A DNA stretch of 64,000 nucleotides from Opitutia bacterium (GCA_016187925.1 JACPIS010000048.1:55239-119238); one strand, 5' to 3'; positions 43,222 through 54,062 are shown, counted from the first letter of the stretch. A program made the numbers and translations. The notes: a model not told the origin generated them from the letters alone.

Positions 43222-46146
43222 ATGAACACAAGCTCCGTAAGGAACTTGCGGTCGTTGCTTGCCGTCATGGCAGGCGCGTCCCTCGCGGTGGCCGGCTTCG
43301 CTCAAGCGCAAGCTGCTGCTCCCGCTGCCTCCGGTGATGACAAAACCGTCAAGCTGGAAAAATTCGTCGTCACGGGCTCCAACATCCCGACGACCGAGAC
43401 GGCCTCCGAAGCCCGCACCTTCCCGGTGCAGACCATCGACCGCCGTCTGATCGAGCAAAGCGGTATCTTCAACACCTCAGAGCTCCTCCAAAAGATGACG
43501 CTCTCGAACGGCGGCAGCGTGCCGTTCACCAACAACGCCACGGGCTTCACCCCCGGCGCCAACTCGACCTCGCTCCGCGGCCTCGGGCCCGAGGCGACGC
43601 TCATCCTCATCAACGGCCGCCGTGTGGCGCCGTATCCGGTGGGCGCGGGCGGCACCACGGCGTTCGTCGACCTGAACACCATCCCGCTCAACGCCATCGA
43701 TCGCATCGAGGTGCTGAAGGACGGTGCGTCCGCCACCTACGGCGCCGATGCCGTCGCCGGCGTGGTCAACATCATCCTCCGCCGCGACTACAACGGCGCG
43801 ACGGCCAGCCTGACCTACGGCAACACCACGAACAAGGACTCCTCCGAGTTCACCGCCAGCATGGTCATGGGTGTCACCAGCGAAAAGGGCAGCCTGACGG
43901 TCGGCGCCAACTTCCAGAAGCGCAATCCGATCTTCAATCGTGATCGCGACTTCTCGGCGGTTCCCGCCTTCCTCAGCACCAACTCCTCGCCGCCGAACTT
44001 TCAGTTGACGCGCGACGCCGTGCTCGAGGCCATGGGCCTGCCCGCCGGTTCCGCGATCACCATCAACGGCGCCGCGAACACGACCACGAATCTGTTCTTC
44101 GGCACGACGTTCCCGACCCGCACGAGCAATCACGGCAATGTGCCGGCCTCGGGCTACAGCTACACGACCGGCCGCCAGTCGCTGTTCAACTACAACGAAT
44201 TCTCCGGCTCCTATCCGGAAATCACCCGTCGCGGCGTGTTTGGCTCTTGGGAGCGCGAGTTCTTCGCCCCGAACATGCATTTCTACGGCGATTTCTTCGT
44301 GCAGCAGGTCCACCAGATCGACGAGCTCGCGCCCTACGCCACGGGTAACTTCGCTTCCCCCGGCCAGACGACGATTGTCATCCCGTCCCGCACGCCGAAT
44401 CCGATCCTGACCCCGGCCGAAATCGCCGCGGGTGGCGTCCGCACCGCGGTCGCCGGCGCCTACAATCCGTTCAATCCCTTCAACCAGGATATCTCGGGTT
44501 CCTCGCGCATCCGCCTCGCCGAGTTCGGCAACCGCGTGTTCCACAACCGCAACACGGCCTTCGCCTTCACCAGCGGCCTCAAGATCGATGAGATCGCCGA
44601 GAAGTGGTCGCTCAACGCCGTGGCCCGCTTCAGCGAGATCCTCAACCATACGAACAATCGCCTGATTTCGACCGGTCGCCTCCTGCGTGCGCTCAACGCG
44701 GCGGACCCGATCTTCAATCCGGCGAGCCCGAGCTACATCGGCACCACGACGCCCTACAATCCGTTCGGCTACTACGCGAATCCCATTCCGTCGAACACGG
44801 CGGTGGTCAACTACGCCACCCACTACCAGCGCGACGAGAACTCCTCGACGATGCTCGATGGCGGCATCTCGCTCAGCACCGGCGATCTGATGACCATGCC
44901 CGCCGGCAGCGTCGGTTTCGCCATCGGCGCCGACTATCGCCGCGAGGCCATCACGCAGGCGCCCGACTCCGCTCTCCAGTCGGGCGAAATCCTGGCGGCC
45001 ACCCCGGCCTCCCCAATCAACAAGCAACGCAAGATCGCCTCGTACTTCACCGAGTTCGAGATCCCGATCTTCAGCGACACGCACTCGGTTGACTTCGCCC
45101 GTGCGCTGTCGATCAACCTTGCCGCGCGCTATGAGAGCTTCCTCACCAGCAGCCGTCACGCCTTCGTGCCGAAGGTCGGCGTCCGCTGGTCCCCGAAGGA
45201 CGAGACCCTCGTGTTCCGCGCCAGCTGGGGCAAGGGCTTCCGTGAGCCGTCGCTCTACGAGCTTTACGCTCCGCCGGTCGCCGCTCTCACGCCCATCGAC
45301 GATCCGGTCTCCGGCGTCTTCGAGCCGGAGCAGCCGGTCACCATCAAGGGCAACTCCAAGCTCGCGGCCGAGAAGACCAAGTCCTTCAACGTCGGCGTGG
45401 TCTGGTCGCCCAAGGGCCAGCTCGACGGCTTCACCCTTGCGATTGATGCCTGGAAGATCGAGCGCGACGGCACCGTCGCCTCCGACCTCCAGAACGTGCT
45501 CGACCGCGCCAACGGCACGATCCCCGGCGGCCTGCAGCCCGGTGAGAGCGTGATCCGCGACTTCGCGGGCAACCTCGTTCAGGTTAACGGCCTCTACCGC
45601 AATCTCGGTGAAACCAAGGTCGACGGCATCGACATCGGCACCAGCTACGTCTGGACTCACGCCGATTGGGGCCGTTTCGACGTCGGCATCAACGCCACCT
45701 ACATGCACAGCTACAAGTCCTCGAGCAACCCCGGCGTTCCGCTGGAAGAACTCGTCGACGGGGAAGTTCCCGGCTCCAATTCCGACGACGCCTACCTCCA
45801 TTGGAAGGGCCAGGCTTTCGCCGGTTGGACTTGGAAGGGCGTCAACGCCCGCCTCACCGCCAACTACACGGACGGCTACAAGGACTTCGATCTCGACGGC
45901 AATCCCCGCCGCGTCGACTCGACCGTCTTCTGGGACCTCCAGCTCGGCTACACGCCCTTCCCCTCGAAGAACAAGGCCGACGCCAACTGGTGGACCGACC
46001 TCAAGCTGACCGCCGGTTGCACCAACCTGTTCGACAAGGATCCGCCGCTCGCCCAGGGTGCCGGTGGCAACTCGAACGGCTACCCGGGCTTCCTCTACTC
46101 CGACCAGGGACGTTTCGTCTACTTCGGCCTCGAGAAGAAGCTCTAA
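43222..46146 (+). CDS. TonB-dependent receptor (2)
   Basis: A 974-residue outer-membrane receptor. The signal peptide (about 1-30) ends near FAQAQA and is followed by KTVKLEKFVVTGSNIP (41-56). The plug has TLILINGRRVAPYPVG and IDRIEVLKDGASATYGADAV. The barrel includes loops rich in Asn/Pro (e.g. NPFNPFNQD) and ends GRFVYFGLEKKL, with Leu rather than Phe at the last position. The receptor is similar in build to the first but clearly diverged, so it likely takes a different ligand. Separate promoter and terminator regions suggest independent control. Confidence 0.93.
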   Translation: MNTSSVRNLRSLLAVMAGASLAVAGFAQAQAAAPAASGDDKTVKLEKFVVTGSNIPTTETASEARTFPVQTIDRRLIEQSGIFNTSELLQKMTLSNGGSVPFTNNATGFTPGANSTSLRGLGPEATLILINGRRVAPYPVGAGGTTAFVDLNTIPLNAIDRIEVLKDGASATYGADAVAGVVNIILRRDYNGATASLTYGNTTNKDSSEFTASMVMGVTSEKGSLTVGANFQKRNPIFNRDRDFSAVPAFLSTNSSPPNFQLTRDAVLEAMGLPAGSAITINGAANTTTNLFFGTTFPTRTSNHGNVPASGYSYTTGRQSLFNYNEFSGSYPEITRRGVFGSWEREFFAPNMHFYGDFFVQQVHQIDELAPYATGNFASPGQTTIVIPSRTPNPILTPAEIAAGGVRTAVAGAYNPFNPFNQDISGSSRIRLAEFGNRVFHNRNTAFAFTSGLKIDEIAEKWSLNAVARFSEILNHTNNRLISTGRLLRALNAADPIFNPASPSYIGTTTPYNPFGYYANPIPSNTAVVNYATHYQRDENSSTMLDGGISLSTGDLMTMPAGSVGFAIGADYRREAITQAPDSALQSGEILAATPASPINKQRKIASYFTEFEIPIFSDTHSVDFARALSINLAARYESFLTSSRHAFVPKVGVRWSPKDETLVFRASWGKGFREPSLYELYAPPVAALTPIDDPVSGVFEPEQPVTIKGNSKLAAEKTKSFNVGVVWSPKGQLDGFTLAIDAWKIERDGTVASDLQNVLDRANGTIPGGLQPGESVIRDFAGNLVQVNGLYRNLGETKVDGIDIGTSYVWTHADWGRFDVGINATYMHSYKSSSNPGVPLEELVDGEVPGSNSDDAYLHWKGQAFAGWTWKGVNARLTANYTDGYKDFDLDGNPRRVDSTVFWDLQLGYTPFPSKNKADANWWTDLKLTAGCTNLFDKDPPLAQGAGGNSNGYPGFLYSDQGRFVYFGLEKKL

Positions 46147-46178
46147 ACGGACTCCGTCGCAACCGACGATATGTTTTC

Positions 46179-46209
46179 AGCGGCACCGCCATCCGGCGGT
46201 GCCGCTTTT
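46179..46209 (+). terminator. terminator of receptor 2
   Basis: AGCGGCACCGCC and GGCGGTGCCGCT form a 12-bp stem around ATCC, followed by TTTC and a T run. Confidence 0.85.
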
Positions 46210-46440
46210 CTTTTTGCGGGTAGAATCTGCACGCAATCTAGCCAGGGCTGTTTGGCGGTCGGCGATCTCACACGACCAACCCCAGCGTTTTTTTGCCCGA
46301 ACGTTTAGGGTCATCGGGCCTGTTCTATAAGCTTCTCGTAAAGCCGTTTATCGCAGAAAACATCCATTTTGGCGCTAATTTCAGGTGTTTTAACTTGCAC
46401 TGTGTCATACTGGCGTTTTCGTCCATCGACTTACACCCTG

Positions 46441-46465
46441 CTGACTGCAGCGACCCTGCAGTCAG
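46441..46465 (+). promoter_or_regulatory. hairpin in the leader of receptor 3
   Basis: A perfect 10-bp stem with a five-base loop, 36 bases upstream of the ATG at 46501 and without a following T run, so more likely an operator or an mRNA structure than a terminator. Confidence 0.4.
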
Positions 46466-46500
46466 GCTGATACAGTAACTGCAACACCAACATACTACGT

Positions 46501-49485
46501 ATGAACGCACGTTCCGAAGGGAATCTGCTGGCCGCGCTCGCGCTCTTCGCGGGCATCGGCTTCAGCACCGCGGTGGCCCAAGAGGCTACCGCTGCCGGAG
46601 AGAAGAAGAACGAGACGGTCAAACTGGAGAAGTTCGAAGTCACCGGCTCACGCATCAAACGCGTTGATGCAGAAGGTCCTTCCCCCCTCCGCATCATGAC
46701 CCGTCAGGACATCGAGTCCTCTGGCCGCACCAACCTGACCGAACTACTCCGTGAACTGCCCGAGACCAGTGCCATCGGCATCAATGAAGGCGGCACGATC
46801 ACGGCCGTTCGCGGTTCCACCGCGTTGGATTTGCGTGCATTGGGCGCCAACAACACCCTCGTCATCGTAAACGGCCGACGGCAGGTGCTCACCGGCTCCA
46901 ACAGCGGCGGCACGACCTTCGTTGATCTCAACCGCTACCCGGTGGCGATGATCGAGCGCATCGAAATTCTTAAGGACGGTGCCTCGGCCATTTATGGCTC
47001 TGATGCCACCGCTGGTGTCGTGAACATCATCACCCGCAAAGATTACACTGGTTTTGAGCTCAGCACCTCCTACGGCAACACCTTTGACACGGATGTGAAC
47101 GAGAAGACTATTTCGCTATTCGGCGGCGCTGCCAGCGGGAAAGCCAGCCTCACGATCGGTCTGAATTATTTCGAGCGTGGTGCCTTGGCGGCCAGCGACC
47201 GTGATTTCTCCGCCAATGCCGACCTTACGGCCCGCTTTATAGCGGCCGGTCCGGAATATGCGGATAATGCGGCAGCCGGCTTCTATGATGGGCGTTCTGG
47301 CACTGGCAATCAGGCCCGGGTGACCATCCGCCCCGGTCAGGTTAACGGCGTCAACGGCGTCAATATCCCCGGCGTGCCTGTCGGCACGGCTCTTACCCGG
47401 TTGCCCGGCACGGGTGGCGTGGTTCCCTCCGGGGCGGGTGCCTTGCTCGGCACGCTGGCCTCAGCCACCCCGTCGTTCACCACTCCGTTTTCGGGCGGCA
47501 CCGGCGGCGCATTCAATGCGGCCGCTGCGGCCACCTACGAGGCTCAGCGTCTGACCGCGGGCCAGGCGGTTTCCAACCTCTTCAACTTCCAGCCCTTCGT
47601 CTGGCTCGTCCCAGCGACGGAGCGCACCGGTCTGACCGCCAGCTTCCGCTATGACCTCACGGACAATATCGAGGCCTATATGAGTTTGGGTTATCAGCAC
47701 AATCATTCTGAGACGCACCTGGCCCCTTCGCCCATCTCGACCGCCGGCGACAACCAGATCATCGTGCCCAAGGAGAATTTCTACAATCCCTTCGGCGTGG
47801 ATCTGAACTTCAACTACCGTCCCACCGAGGTCGGCCCCCGCATTGCCAACATCACGTCGAACACTTACACGATTCTGACCGGGGCCAGGGGCACCCTCAA
47901 GAACCAGTATGACTGGGACATCGGCTACAGTTATGGTCGCGATGAAACGGTTGACGTGACGACCAATGCCCTGAGCGAAAGCCGGGTGCGCGCCGCGCTG
48001 GCCCGCACCGACGCCACCGCCTTCAATATTTTTGGCGGACCTAACTTCAAAAACAACGCCAACACGATCGACTCAATCAGGGTCACCTCACAGAAGGGTG
48101 GAAGCGCCGAGCTAAACCTCTTCGATGCGAAAATTTCCGGTCCCCTCTTCGACATCGAGTCCTTGGGTGAAGTTAAAGGCGCCGTCTACGCGGAATATCG
48201 CACGGAGAACTTTAACGAGGCTAACGACGCCATCTCGACCACGCTGGACGATATCATCGGGCAGGTGAAACTAGCGTCATCCACGGCGGCTCTACGCAAC
48301 GTTAAATCAGTTGCAGCTGAAATCAGCCTGCCGCTGGTCAAGGGCAAATCATTCCCGTTCATTTATGACCTCAGCCTCAATGTGGCGGCGCGCTTCGAAA
48401 AATTCAGCGACGGTTACGACTCCGGCGTGAAACCCTACTACGGCCTGCGCTACCAGCCGATCAAGAGCCTGCTGCTGCGCGCGTCCTACACCGAGACCTT
48501 CCGCGCCCCGACGCTGCCCCAGCTGTTCGGCGGTGTGCGCGAATCGCTGCCCAACGGCCTCCCCGATTTCGCCCGCCCGCAGGCGTTGACCGGCGATCCC
48601 TTTGACGGCTCATCCACCCAGCGTTTGGTCAAGGCCGGTGGCAATCCCAACCTCACGCCGGAAACTGCCGAAAGTTTCCAGTTCGGCTTCATATACGATG
48701 TGCCTTTCAAGCGCTTCGAAGGGCTGTCGATCGAAGCCACCTATGGTGAGATCAAGCAAACCAACATTATCACCACGACCGGCACCACTTTCCTCCGTAA
48801 CAATGAGTTCGGCGATGCCGCCGGTCTCATCACGCGGGTTCCAGGCACACAGACCTTCACCAACACCACAGCCAATCCGATCACGGTTTACAAGGGTCCG
48901 GGTGCCCGTCTTTCACCCGGCGCGGACGTTGTCGTGCAGCCGGGCCAGTCGATCACCGTCCCCGGCCAGATCCTCTCGCTGAGTGACACGACCGTCAACC
49001 TGGCCCTGCAGCGCGTCCGCTATTATGACTTCGCCGTGAGATACAACAAGAAAACCAACAGTTACGGCCGCTTCGTCGCGAGCAGCACAGCGACCTACTT
49101 GAACGAGTATACCTTCACCCGCACTCCGGGTAGTCAGTTGCCCAACTTTGTGGATCGTGACGGCTTTCCGCGCTTCCGCATCCAGACCCGGCTCGACTGG
49201 GCCCTCAAGGAATACGGCGCCGGTATCACCAACAACTATATCCCGGAATACGGCGACGTGGATCTCGACGGCGTCAGGACGACGGCCTACTCGCTCTACA
49301 ACGCCTACGTCTCGTATCAGTTTTCGAGCAAGGGCATCCTGGCCGGAACCAGAATCACCGTCGGCGTGGATAACGTGTTCGACGAGGCCCCGTCGCTCTA
49401 CTGGGATAGCGTCGGTTACGACCAGAGCTTCGCGGGCCGTCCGCAGGGCCGCTTCGCCTTCATCAGCCTGAAGAAGGAATTCTAA
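46501..49485 (+). CDS. TonB-dependent receptor (3)
   Basis: A 994-residue outer-membrane receptor. Signal peptide about 1-26 (STAVAQ), then ETVKLEKFEVTGSRIK (38-53). The plug has TLVIVNGRRQVL and IERIEILKDGASAIYGSDAT. A Gly/Ala-rich low-complexity stretch (about 275-350) forms an unusually long external loop. The barrel ends GRFAFISLKKEF with terminal Phe. It lies just upstream of the second S9 peptidase, with which it may be co-regulated although a terminator separates them. Codon use looks slightly less GC-biased than receptors 1 and 2. Confidence 0.93.
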   Translation: MNARSEGNLLAALALFAGIGFSTAVAQEATAAGEKKNETVKLEKFEVTGSRIKRVDAEGPSPLRIMTRQDIESSGRTNLTELLRELPETSAIGINEGGTITAVRGSTALDLRALGANNTLVIVNGRRQVLTGSNSGGTTFVDLNRYPVAMIERIEILKDGASAIYGSDATAGVVNIITRKDYTGFELSTSYGNTFDTDVNEKTISLFGGAASGKASLTIGLNYFERGALAASDRDFSANADLTARFIAAGPEYADNAAAGFYDGRSGTGNQARVTIRPGQVNGVNGVNIPGVPVGTALTRLPGTGGVVPSGAGALLGTLASATPSFTTPFSGGTGGAFNAAAAATYEAQRLTAGQAVSNLFNFQPFVWLVPATERTGLTASFRYDLTDNIEAYMSLGYQHNHSETHLAPSPISTAGDNQIIVPKENFYNPFGVDLNFNYRPTEVGPRIANITSNTYTILTGARGTLKNQYDWDIGYSYGRDETVDVTTNALSESRVRAALARTDATAFNIFGGPNFKNNANTIDSIRVTSQKGGSAELNLFDAKISGPLFDIESLGEVKGAVYAEYRTENFNEANDAISTTLDDIIGQVKLASSTAALRNVKSVAAEISLPLVKGKSFPFIYDLSLNVAARFEKFSDGYDSGVKPYYGLRYQPIKSLLLRASYTETFRAPTLPQLFGGVRESLPNGLPDFARPQALTGDPFDGSSTQRLVKAGGNPNLTPETAESFQFGFIYDVPFKRFEGLSIEATYGEIKQTNIITTTGTTFLRNNEFGDAAGLITRVPGTQTFTNTTANPITVYKGPGARLSPGADVVVQPGQSITVPGQILSLSDTTVNLALQRVRYYDFAVRYNKKTNSYGRFVASSTATYLNEYTFTRTPGSQLPNFVDRDGFPRFRIQTRLDWALKEYGAGITNNYIPEYGDVDLDGVRTTAYSLYNAYVSYQFSSKGILAGTRITVGVDNVFDEAPSLYWDSVGYDQSFAGRPQGRFAFISLKKEF

Positions 49486-49521
49486 GCGATCCAGTCTGCA
49501 GCCACCGCTGCCTGACTTTTC

Positions 49522-49553
49522 AAGGCGCGCCCCAAGATGGGCGCGCCTTTTTC
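49522..49553 (+). terminator. terminator of receptor 3
   Basis: AAGGCGCGCCC and GGGCGCGCCTT form an 11-bp stem around a six-base loop, followed by T residues. Confidence 0.85.
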
Positions 49554-49627
49554 CTGGCTCGTATCTTCGGCGGCTTGCTTCGAGCCGCGCCCGACGACAA
49601 TTTTTTCTCCTCCAACCCGCCTTACTA

Positions 49628-51580
49628 ATGAAGGTCTGCTTTCCTCGCTTTCTATTCCTATCCGCTCTCATTTTGACCGCCGCCCGGGCGGCGGCCACCC
49701 AGCCGCCCGAGTTGCCGCTCGAGGTCTTCTTCGGCAATTCGCAGATCACGCAATTGCGGATTTCCCCTGCCGGCCGCTATCTCGCCATGCTCCAACCGGC
49801 CAACGACCGGATGAATATCACCGTCATTGACCGGGAGAAGGGCACCAAAAAAAGGATCACCGACATGAAGGAAGAGAACGTGACGGGGCTCTTCTGGCTG
49901 AACGACGACCGCCTCGGCTTCAACCAGCAATACAAGGGGCAGGAATCTACCGGCCTCTATGCCGTGAACGCCGACGGCACCAAGCTCAGTGTCCTCCAGC
50001 AGCTCGTCGCCCGCGAGGGCGAGACGGTCGTCAATGCTCCACCCAAGCAGTTCGCCGTGATTGATGACCTGCCCGATGACCCGAATCACCTTCTCGTCGC
50101 GGTTTATCGCGGTAGTTCGGGCTTAGGGGATCTCTTTCGCATAAACGTCTATACGGAAAAACTCTCCAAGGTGATGAACAACCCCGGCAAGGTGCGCCAG
50201 TGGATTACGGACCGCGCCGGGACTGTGCGACTGGGCATCTCGTATGACGAAACGGAAGAGGTGAGTGAGGTCATTTACCGCCGCGACGGGAAATCAGAAT
50301 GGGTGACGATCAAGACCACGCCGGCGGACGGAGAGAACTGGGAGCCGCTGGGCTTCGATGGCGATAACCGCACGCTCTATGTGCGGTCCAATGAGGGTCG
50401 TTCCACCTCCGCCATCTATACCTACGATCCCGAGCAGCGAAAAATCACCGGCACCGTATTCGCGCATGACACCTACGACGCGGGTGGCATCATCTACAGC
50501 CGTCATCTTAAAAAAGTGATCGGCGTGAGCTATGAGGCCGAAAAACCGAAAATAGTCTGGCTCGATCCCGAGCGCCGCCGACTGGCGGCGGACATTGATG
50601 GTGCCCTGCCGAACATGCAAAACACCATCGTCAGCGCCACGCGCGACTATTCGCTGGTCATCATCCACTCCTCCAGTGATCGCGACCCCGGCACTTACTT
50701 CCTGCTCGATACGGCGAAGCTGGAACTTACCGAACTCCTCCGGGTAAGCGAGCCGGTCAAGCCCGCGCAGATGGCGGAGATGCACCCCGTGGAATTCCCC
50801 GCGCGGGACGGGCTCCCCCTGCACGGTTATCTGACCCTGCCCGCCGGCCGCGAACCGAAAAATCTCCCCTTGATCATCCACCCCCACGGTGGTCCGTTCG
50901 GCCCCCGCGACTCCTGGGGCTTCAATCCGGAAGTCCAGTTTCTGGCCAATCGCGGCTATGCCGTACTGCAAATCAACTATCGCGGCTCCGGCGGCTACGG
51001 GCGCAACTTTGAAGAGGCCGGCTACCGGCAGTGGGGCCTCAAGATGCAGGACGACCTCACGGACGGCGTGCGTTGGGCCATTGCGCAAGGCTACGCCGAT
51101 CCCGGGCGGGTGGGCATTTATGGTGCGAGTTACGGCGGTTATGCGGCGCTGGCCGGATTGGTCTATACGCCCGAACTCTACAAGGTCGGCATCAACTATG
51201 TTGGCGTCTCCGATATCAACCGTCTCGGAATCATGTTGAGCTTCCGCGGCGCCAATAAAGTCAGGCGGGACTACGTCGCCCGCCGGTGGCTCAACCCGGA
51301 TGTTGACGGAGCGCAGATCAAGGCCACGTCCCCCATGAACTTTGTTGAGAACATCCGGGTGCCCTCCCTGCACGCTTACGGCACATACGACCCGCGCGTC
51401 ACCAAAGACCAGGGCCAGGTGTTGCGCGACCGCCTCAAGAAATACGGCAAGAATTTCAAATATATCGAGGTGGAGAATGAGGGCCACGGGTTCGGCAAGT
51501 TTGAAAACCGGATCAGCTTTTACCGCGAGATGGATGCGTTTCTCAAACAGTACATGCCGGCCGAGATTACGGCGCCGTAG
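49628..51580 (+). CDS. exported S9 family peptidase (copy 2)
   Basis: A 650-residue prolyl-oligopeptidase-clan peptidase with a signal peptide (1-24). The propeller part is at about 30-380; the hydrolase domain has HPHGGPFGPRDSWGFN, Ser501 in GASYGGYAAL, Asp588 in GTYDPRV and His620 in NEGHGF. Several blocks are nearly identical to copy 1 (e.g. YAVLQINYRGSGGYG and KMQDDLTDGV), so they arose by duplication. The pair brackets three TonB-dependent receptors and may supply them with peptides. Confidence 0.92.
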   Translation: MKVCFPRFLFLSALILTAARAAATQPPELPLEVFFGNSQITQLRISPAGRYLAMLQPANDRMNITVIDREKGTKKRITDMKEENVTGLFWLNDDRLGFNQQYKGQESTGLYAVNADGTKLSVLQQLVAREGETVVNAPPKQFAVIDDLPDDPNHLLVAVYRGSSGLGDLFRINVYTEKLSKVMNNPGKVRQWITDRAGTVRLGISYDETEEVSEVIYRRDGKSEWVTIKTTPADGENWEPLGFDGDNRTLYVRSNEGRSTSAIYTYDPEQRKITGTVFAHDTYDAGGIIYSRHLKKVIGVSYEAEKPKIVWLDPERRRLAADIDGALPNMQNTIVSATRDYSLVIIHSSSDRDPGTYFLLDTAKLELTELLRVSEPVKPAQMAEMHPVEFPARDGLPLHGYLTLPAGREPKNLPLIIHPHGGPFGPRDSWGFNPEVQFLANRGYAVLQINYRGSGGYGRNFEEAGYRQWGLKMQDDLTDGVRWAIAQGYADPGRVGIYGASYGGYAALAGLVYTPELYKVGINYVGVSDINRLGIMLSFRGANKVRRDYVARRWLNPDVDGAQIKATSPMNFVENIRVPSLHAYGTYDPRVTKDQGQVLRDRLKKYGKNFKYIEVENEGHGFGKFENRISFYREMDAFLKQYMPAEITAP

Positions 51581-51688
51581 AAAATTGCTCCGTTAAAACA
51601 CCTTGAGCCCCCGAACAAGGCCGTCTGATGACCGCCAAATCTCAGATGAAAAATACCCGCGTTTTGCACTTGGTCATAGACCGGCGGG

Positions 51689-52639
51689 TCAACCCCGTTT
51701 TTGCCTGATGAGCTGTTCGAGCTTGGCGATGTCGGCCGCAAAGACGCGGATGCCCTCGGCGGTTTTCTCCGTGGCCATGGCGTCCTCGTTCAGCGCGAAG
51801 CGGAAGCTCTGTTCGTCGAACGAGACCTTCTTGAGCGTGGCGGCCTGGGCCTTGGCCGGGTCGAGCTTGCGCACCACCGGGCCGGTGTCGGCCTGCAGTT
51901 CGCCGAGCAGCTGCGGGCTGATGGTCAGCAGGTCGCAGCCGGCGAGTTCGAGGATTTCGCCCTTGTTGCGGAACGACGCGCCCATCACCTCGGTAGTGTA
52001 GCCGAATTTCTTGTAGTAGGCGTAGATCTCCGTGACGGACTTCACGCCCGGATCCTCGGCGGGGGCATAGTCCTTGCCCGTGCTCTTCTTGTACCAGTCG
52101 AGGATGCGGCCGACGAACGGCGAGATGAGCTGCACCTTCGCCTCGGCGCACGCCACCGCCTGCGCGAACGAGAAAAGCAGCGTGAGATTGCAGTTGATCT
52201 TCTCCTTCTGGAGTTGCTCGGCGGCCTTGATGCCTTCCCACGTCGACGCGACCTTGATGAGGATGCGTTCGCGGGCGATGCCGGCCTTTTCATAAAGGGC
52301 GATGATCTCGCGCGCCTTGGCGATGCTGCCGTCGCGGTCGAACGACAGACGGGCGTCCACCTCGGTCGAGACGCGGCCGGGCACGATCTTCAGGATCTCC
52401 AGGCCGAAATTCACCAACAGGCGGTCGATGACCTGCGCGGTCGTCGCGGCTTTGCCGGCGTCGGCGATGGCCTTGTCCACGAGCGGCACGTAGTCGGGCA
52501 TCGTGGCGGCTTTGAGGATCAGGCTGGGATTGGTCGTCGCATCGCGCGGGGCGTATTGCCGCATGCTGGCGAAGTCGCCCGTATCGGCGACGACGACGGT
52601 CATTTGCTTGAGTTGATCGAGCTGGTTGGAGGTGCTCAT
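51689..52639 (-). CDS. tal: transaldolase
   Basis: A 316-residue enzyme of the non-oxidative pentose phosphate pathway that moves a dihydroxyacetone unit from sedoheptulose 7-phosphate to glyceraldehyde 3-phosphate. It matches the TalA/B type: [26 protein letters not shown], the Schiff-base Lys129 in [13 protein letters not shown], and [18 protein letters not shown] followed by [10 protein letters not shown]. Length is normal. It is a single gene, transcribed alone on the minus strand. Confidence 0.96.
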   Translation of the reverse strand: MSTSNQLDQLKQMTVVVADTGDFASMRQYAPRDATTNPSLILKAATMPDYVPLVDKAIADAGKAATTAQVIDRLLVNFGLEILKIVPGRVSTEVDARLSFDRDGSIAKAREIIALYEKAGIARERILIKVASTWEGIKAAEQLQKEKINCNLTLLFSFAQAVACAEAKVQLISPFVGRILDWYKKSTGKDYAPAEDPGVKSVTEIYAYYKKFGYTTEVMGASFRNKGEILELAGCDLLTISPQLLGELQADTGPVVRKLDPAKAQAATLKKVSFDEQSFRFALNEDAMATEKTAEGIRVFAADIAKLEQLIRQKRG

Positions 52640-52655
52640 GCGAAATAGGTTGGGG

Positions 52656-54062
52656 TCACTTTACTGCGAGAGGATGGGCCCGCAAATAATTCCTCATCCA
52701 TTCGAGCCCGCCCGCCTCGTCGTTGAACGCGCCGTCGAGTTGCGACTCGAACGCGGCGTCCAGCGCGGCCTTGAAATGCGGCCCGGGCGTGAATCCGAGC
52801 GAGATGAGATGGCGGCCAAGCACGATGGGTTTGGGCGCGGCGTGGGTGATGGCGAGACGTTGGGCGATTTCCTTCAGCTGGTCGATGCGGCGCAGGCTTT
52901 CCGTCGACACCAGCGGAGGGCGGCCGAGGTGATCGGACAGCATGACGGCCGTGAGCTCGTCGAGCGTGGCGGGCTCGATTTTCCGGGCGAGCCGGCGCAC
53001 GGTCGTGTCCCGGAAGTTTGTCTGCCCGTGATGGTGGGCGAGGTGGTGTACGACCAGCGGGCGCACCTGATGCACGAGGTCGTGCGGCGCGCCGATGCGC
53101 TGCAGAAAGGTCTCGGTGAGCGGGCCGCCCGCGGATTCGTGGCCCGGGCTGACCCAGCGAATCTTGCCGCGGCGATCGGCTTGGTGAGTGGTGCCGGCCT
53201 TGCCGAAGTCATGCGCGAGCACGGCGAACGTGAGCACGCGGCGCGTGTGTGGGGCGCCATCGCGCCAGGCGGGCAGGCCGACGAGCGCGTCGAGGCAGTG
53301 GTTGGTGTGGGTGAGCGCGTCGCCCTCGGGGTGCCACTCCGGCTCCTGCGGCAAACCATCGAGCGTGGCGATCTCGGGGAAATGGGCCAGCCAGCCGGTC
53401 TGCTTGAGCACGACGAGACCGAGCGAAGGTTTCGCAGCCTTCGTCGCCCATTTGTCCCACTCGCCCCACACGCGTTCGATGGGCAACTCGGTGTAGGCGG
53501 ACTTGATGGCGCGGCAGAGTCCGGCGGTCTCCGACGCCATCGTCAGCTCGAAACGCGCCGCGAGCTGGAAGCCCCGCAACACGCGCAGCGGATCCTCGAC
53601 GAAGGCCGCGCTGGTGTGCCGGAGGAGGCGCGCCTTCAGGTCCCGTTCGCCGCCGTGTGGATCAATGACACGATTCTCGAACGGATCGTAGGCGATGGCG
53701 TTGAGCGTGAAGTCGCGCCGGGCCGCGGCATCGGCCTCGGTGAGGTTGGGCTCGGGCGCCACGGCGAAGCCGCGGTGCCCGGCGCCGGTCTTCGACTCGC
53801 GCCGGGGCAGGGAGAAATCGTATTCGATGCCGCCGATGCGGATCTTCAGCACGCCGAAGCTGCGTCCGACGAGGTCGGTCGCGCCAAACGGAGCCAAGGT
53901 CCGCCCCATCGCCTCGTAATCGAGGCCGAAGACCTCGACGTCGAAATCCTTGGCTTCGAGCCCGAGCAGCCAGTCGCGCACGCAGCCGCCCACGAGCCGC
54001 GGCCGCCCGCCGGCGGATCGGAGGGCTTGCAGGGCGGCGACGAGAGGTGGGGGCAGTTTCAA
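52656..54062 (-). CDS. cca: CCA-adding enzyme / tRNA nucleotidyltransferase with HD domain
   Basis: A 468-residue class II nucleotidyltransferase. The head has [13 protein letters not shown] and the metal pair Asp39/Asp41 in KDFDVEVFG, followed by [12 protein letters not shown] and the neck [19 protein letters not shown]. An HD domain with LAHDFGKAG lies at about 270-285, so the enzyme may also hydrolyse cyclic phosphates as in longer CCA enzymes. The start is TTG at 54062, which makes a TTGA overlap with the stop of the DUF423 gene; no ATG fits near it. It could be a poly(A) polymerase-like relative, but CCA addition is more likely. Confidence 0.85.
   Translation of the reverse strand: MKLPPPLVAALQALRSAGGRPRLVGGCVRDWLLGLEAKDFDVEVFGLDYEAMGRTLAPFGATDLVGRSFGVLKIRIGGIEYDFSLPRRESKTGAGHRGFAVAPEPNLTEADAAARRDFTLNAIAYDPFENRVIDPHGGERDLKARLLRHTSAAFVEDPLRVLRGFQLAARFELTMASETAGLCRAIKSAYTELPIERVWGEWDKWATKAAKPSLGLVVLKQTGWLAHFPEIATLDGLPQEPEWHPEGDALTHTNHCLDALVGLPAWRDGAPHTRRVLTFAVLAHDFGKAGTTHQADRRGKIRWVSPGHESAGGPLTETFLQRIGAPHDLVHQVRPLVVHHLAHHHGQTNFRDTTVRRLARKIEPATLDELTAVMLSDHLGRPPLVSTESLRRIDQLKEIAQRLAITHAAPKPIVLGRHLISLGFTPGPHFKAALDAAFESQLDGAFNDEAGGLEWMRNYLRAHPLAVK

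Larger units (their letters stand above)
46147..46500. other. intergenic leader region of receptor 3
   Basis: It holds the terminator of receptor 2 (46179-46209) and, 36 bases before the next ATG, a perfect 10-bp stem CTGACTGCAG / CTGCAGTCAG (46441-46465) around CGACC. The middle is AT-richer than usual. No gene is evident. Confidence 0.5.
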
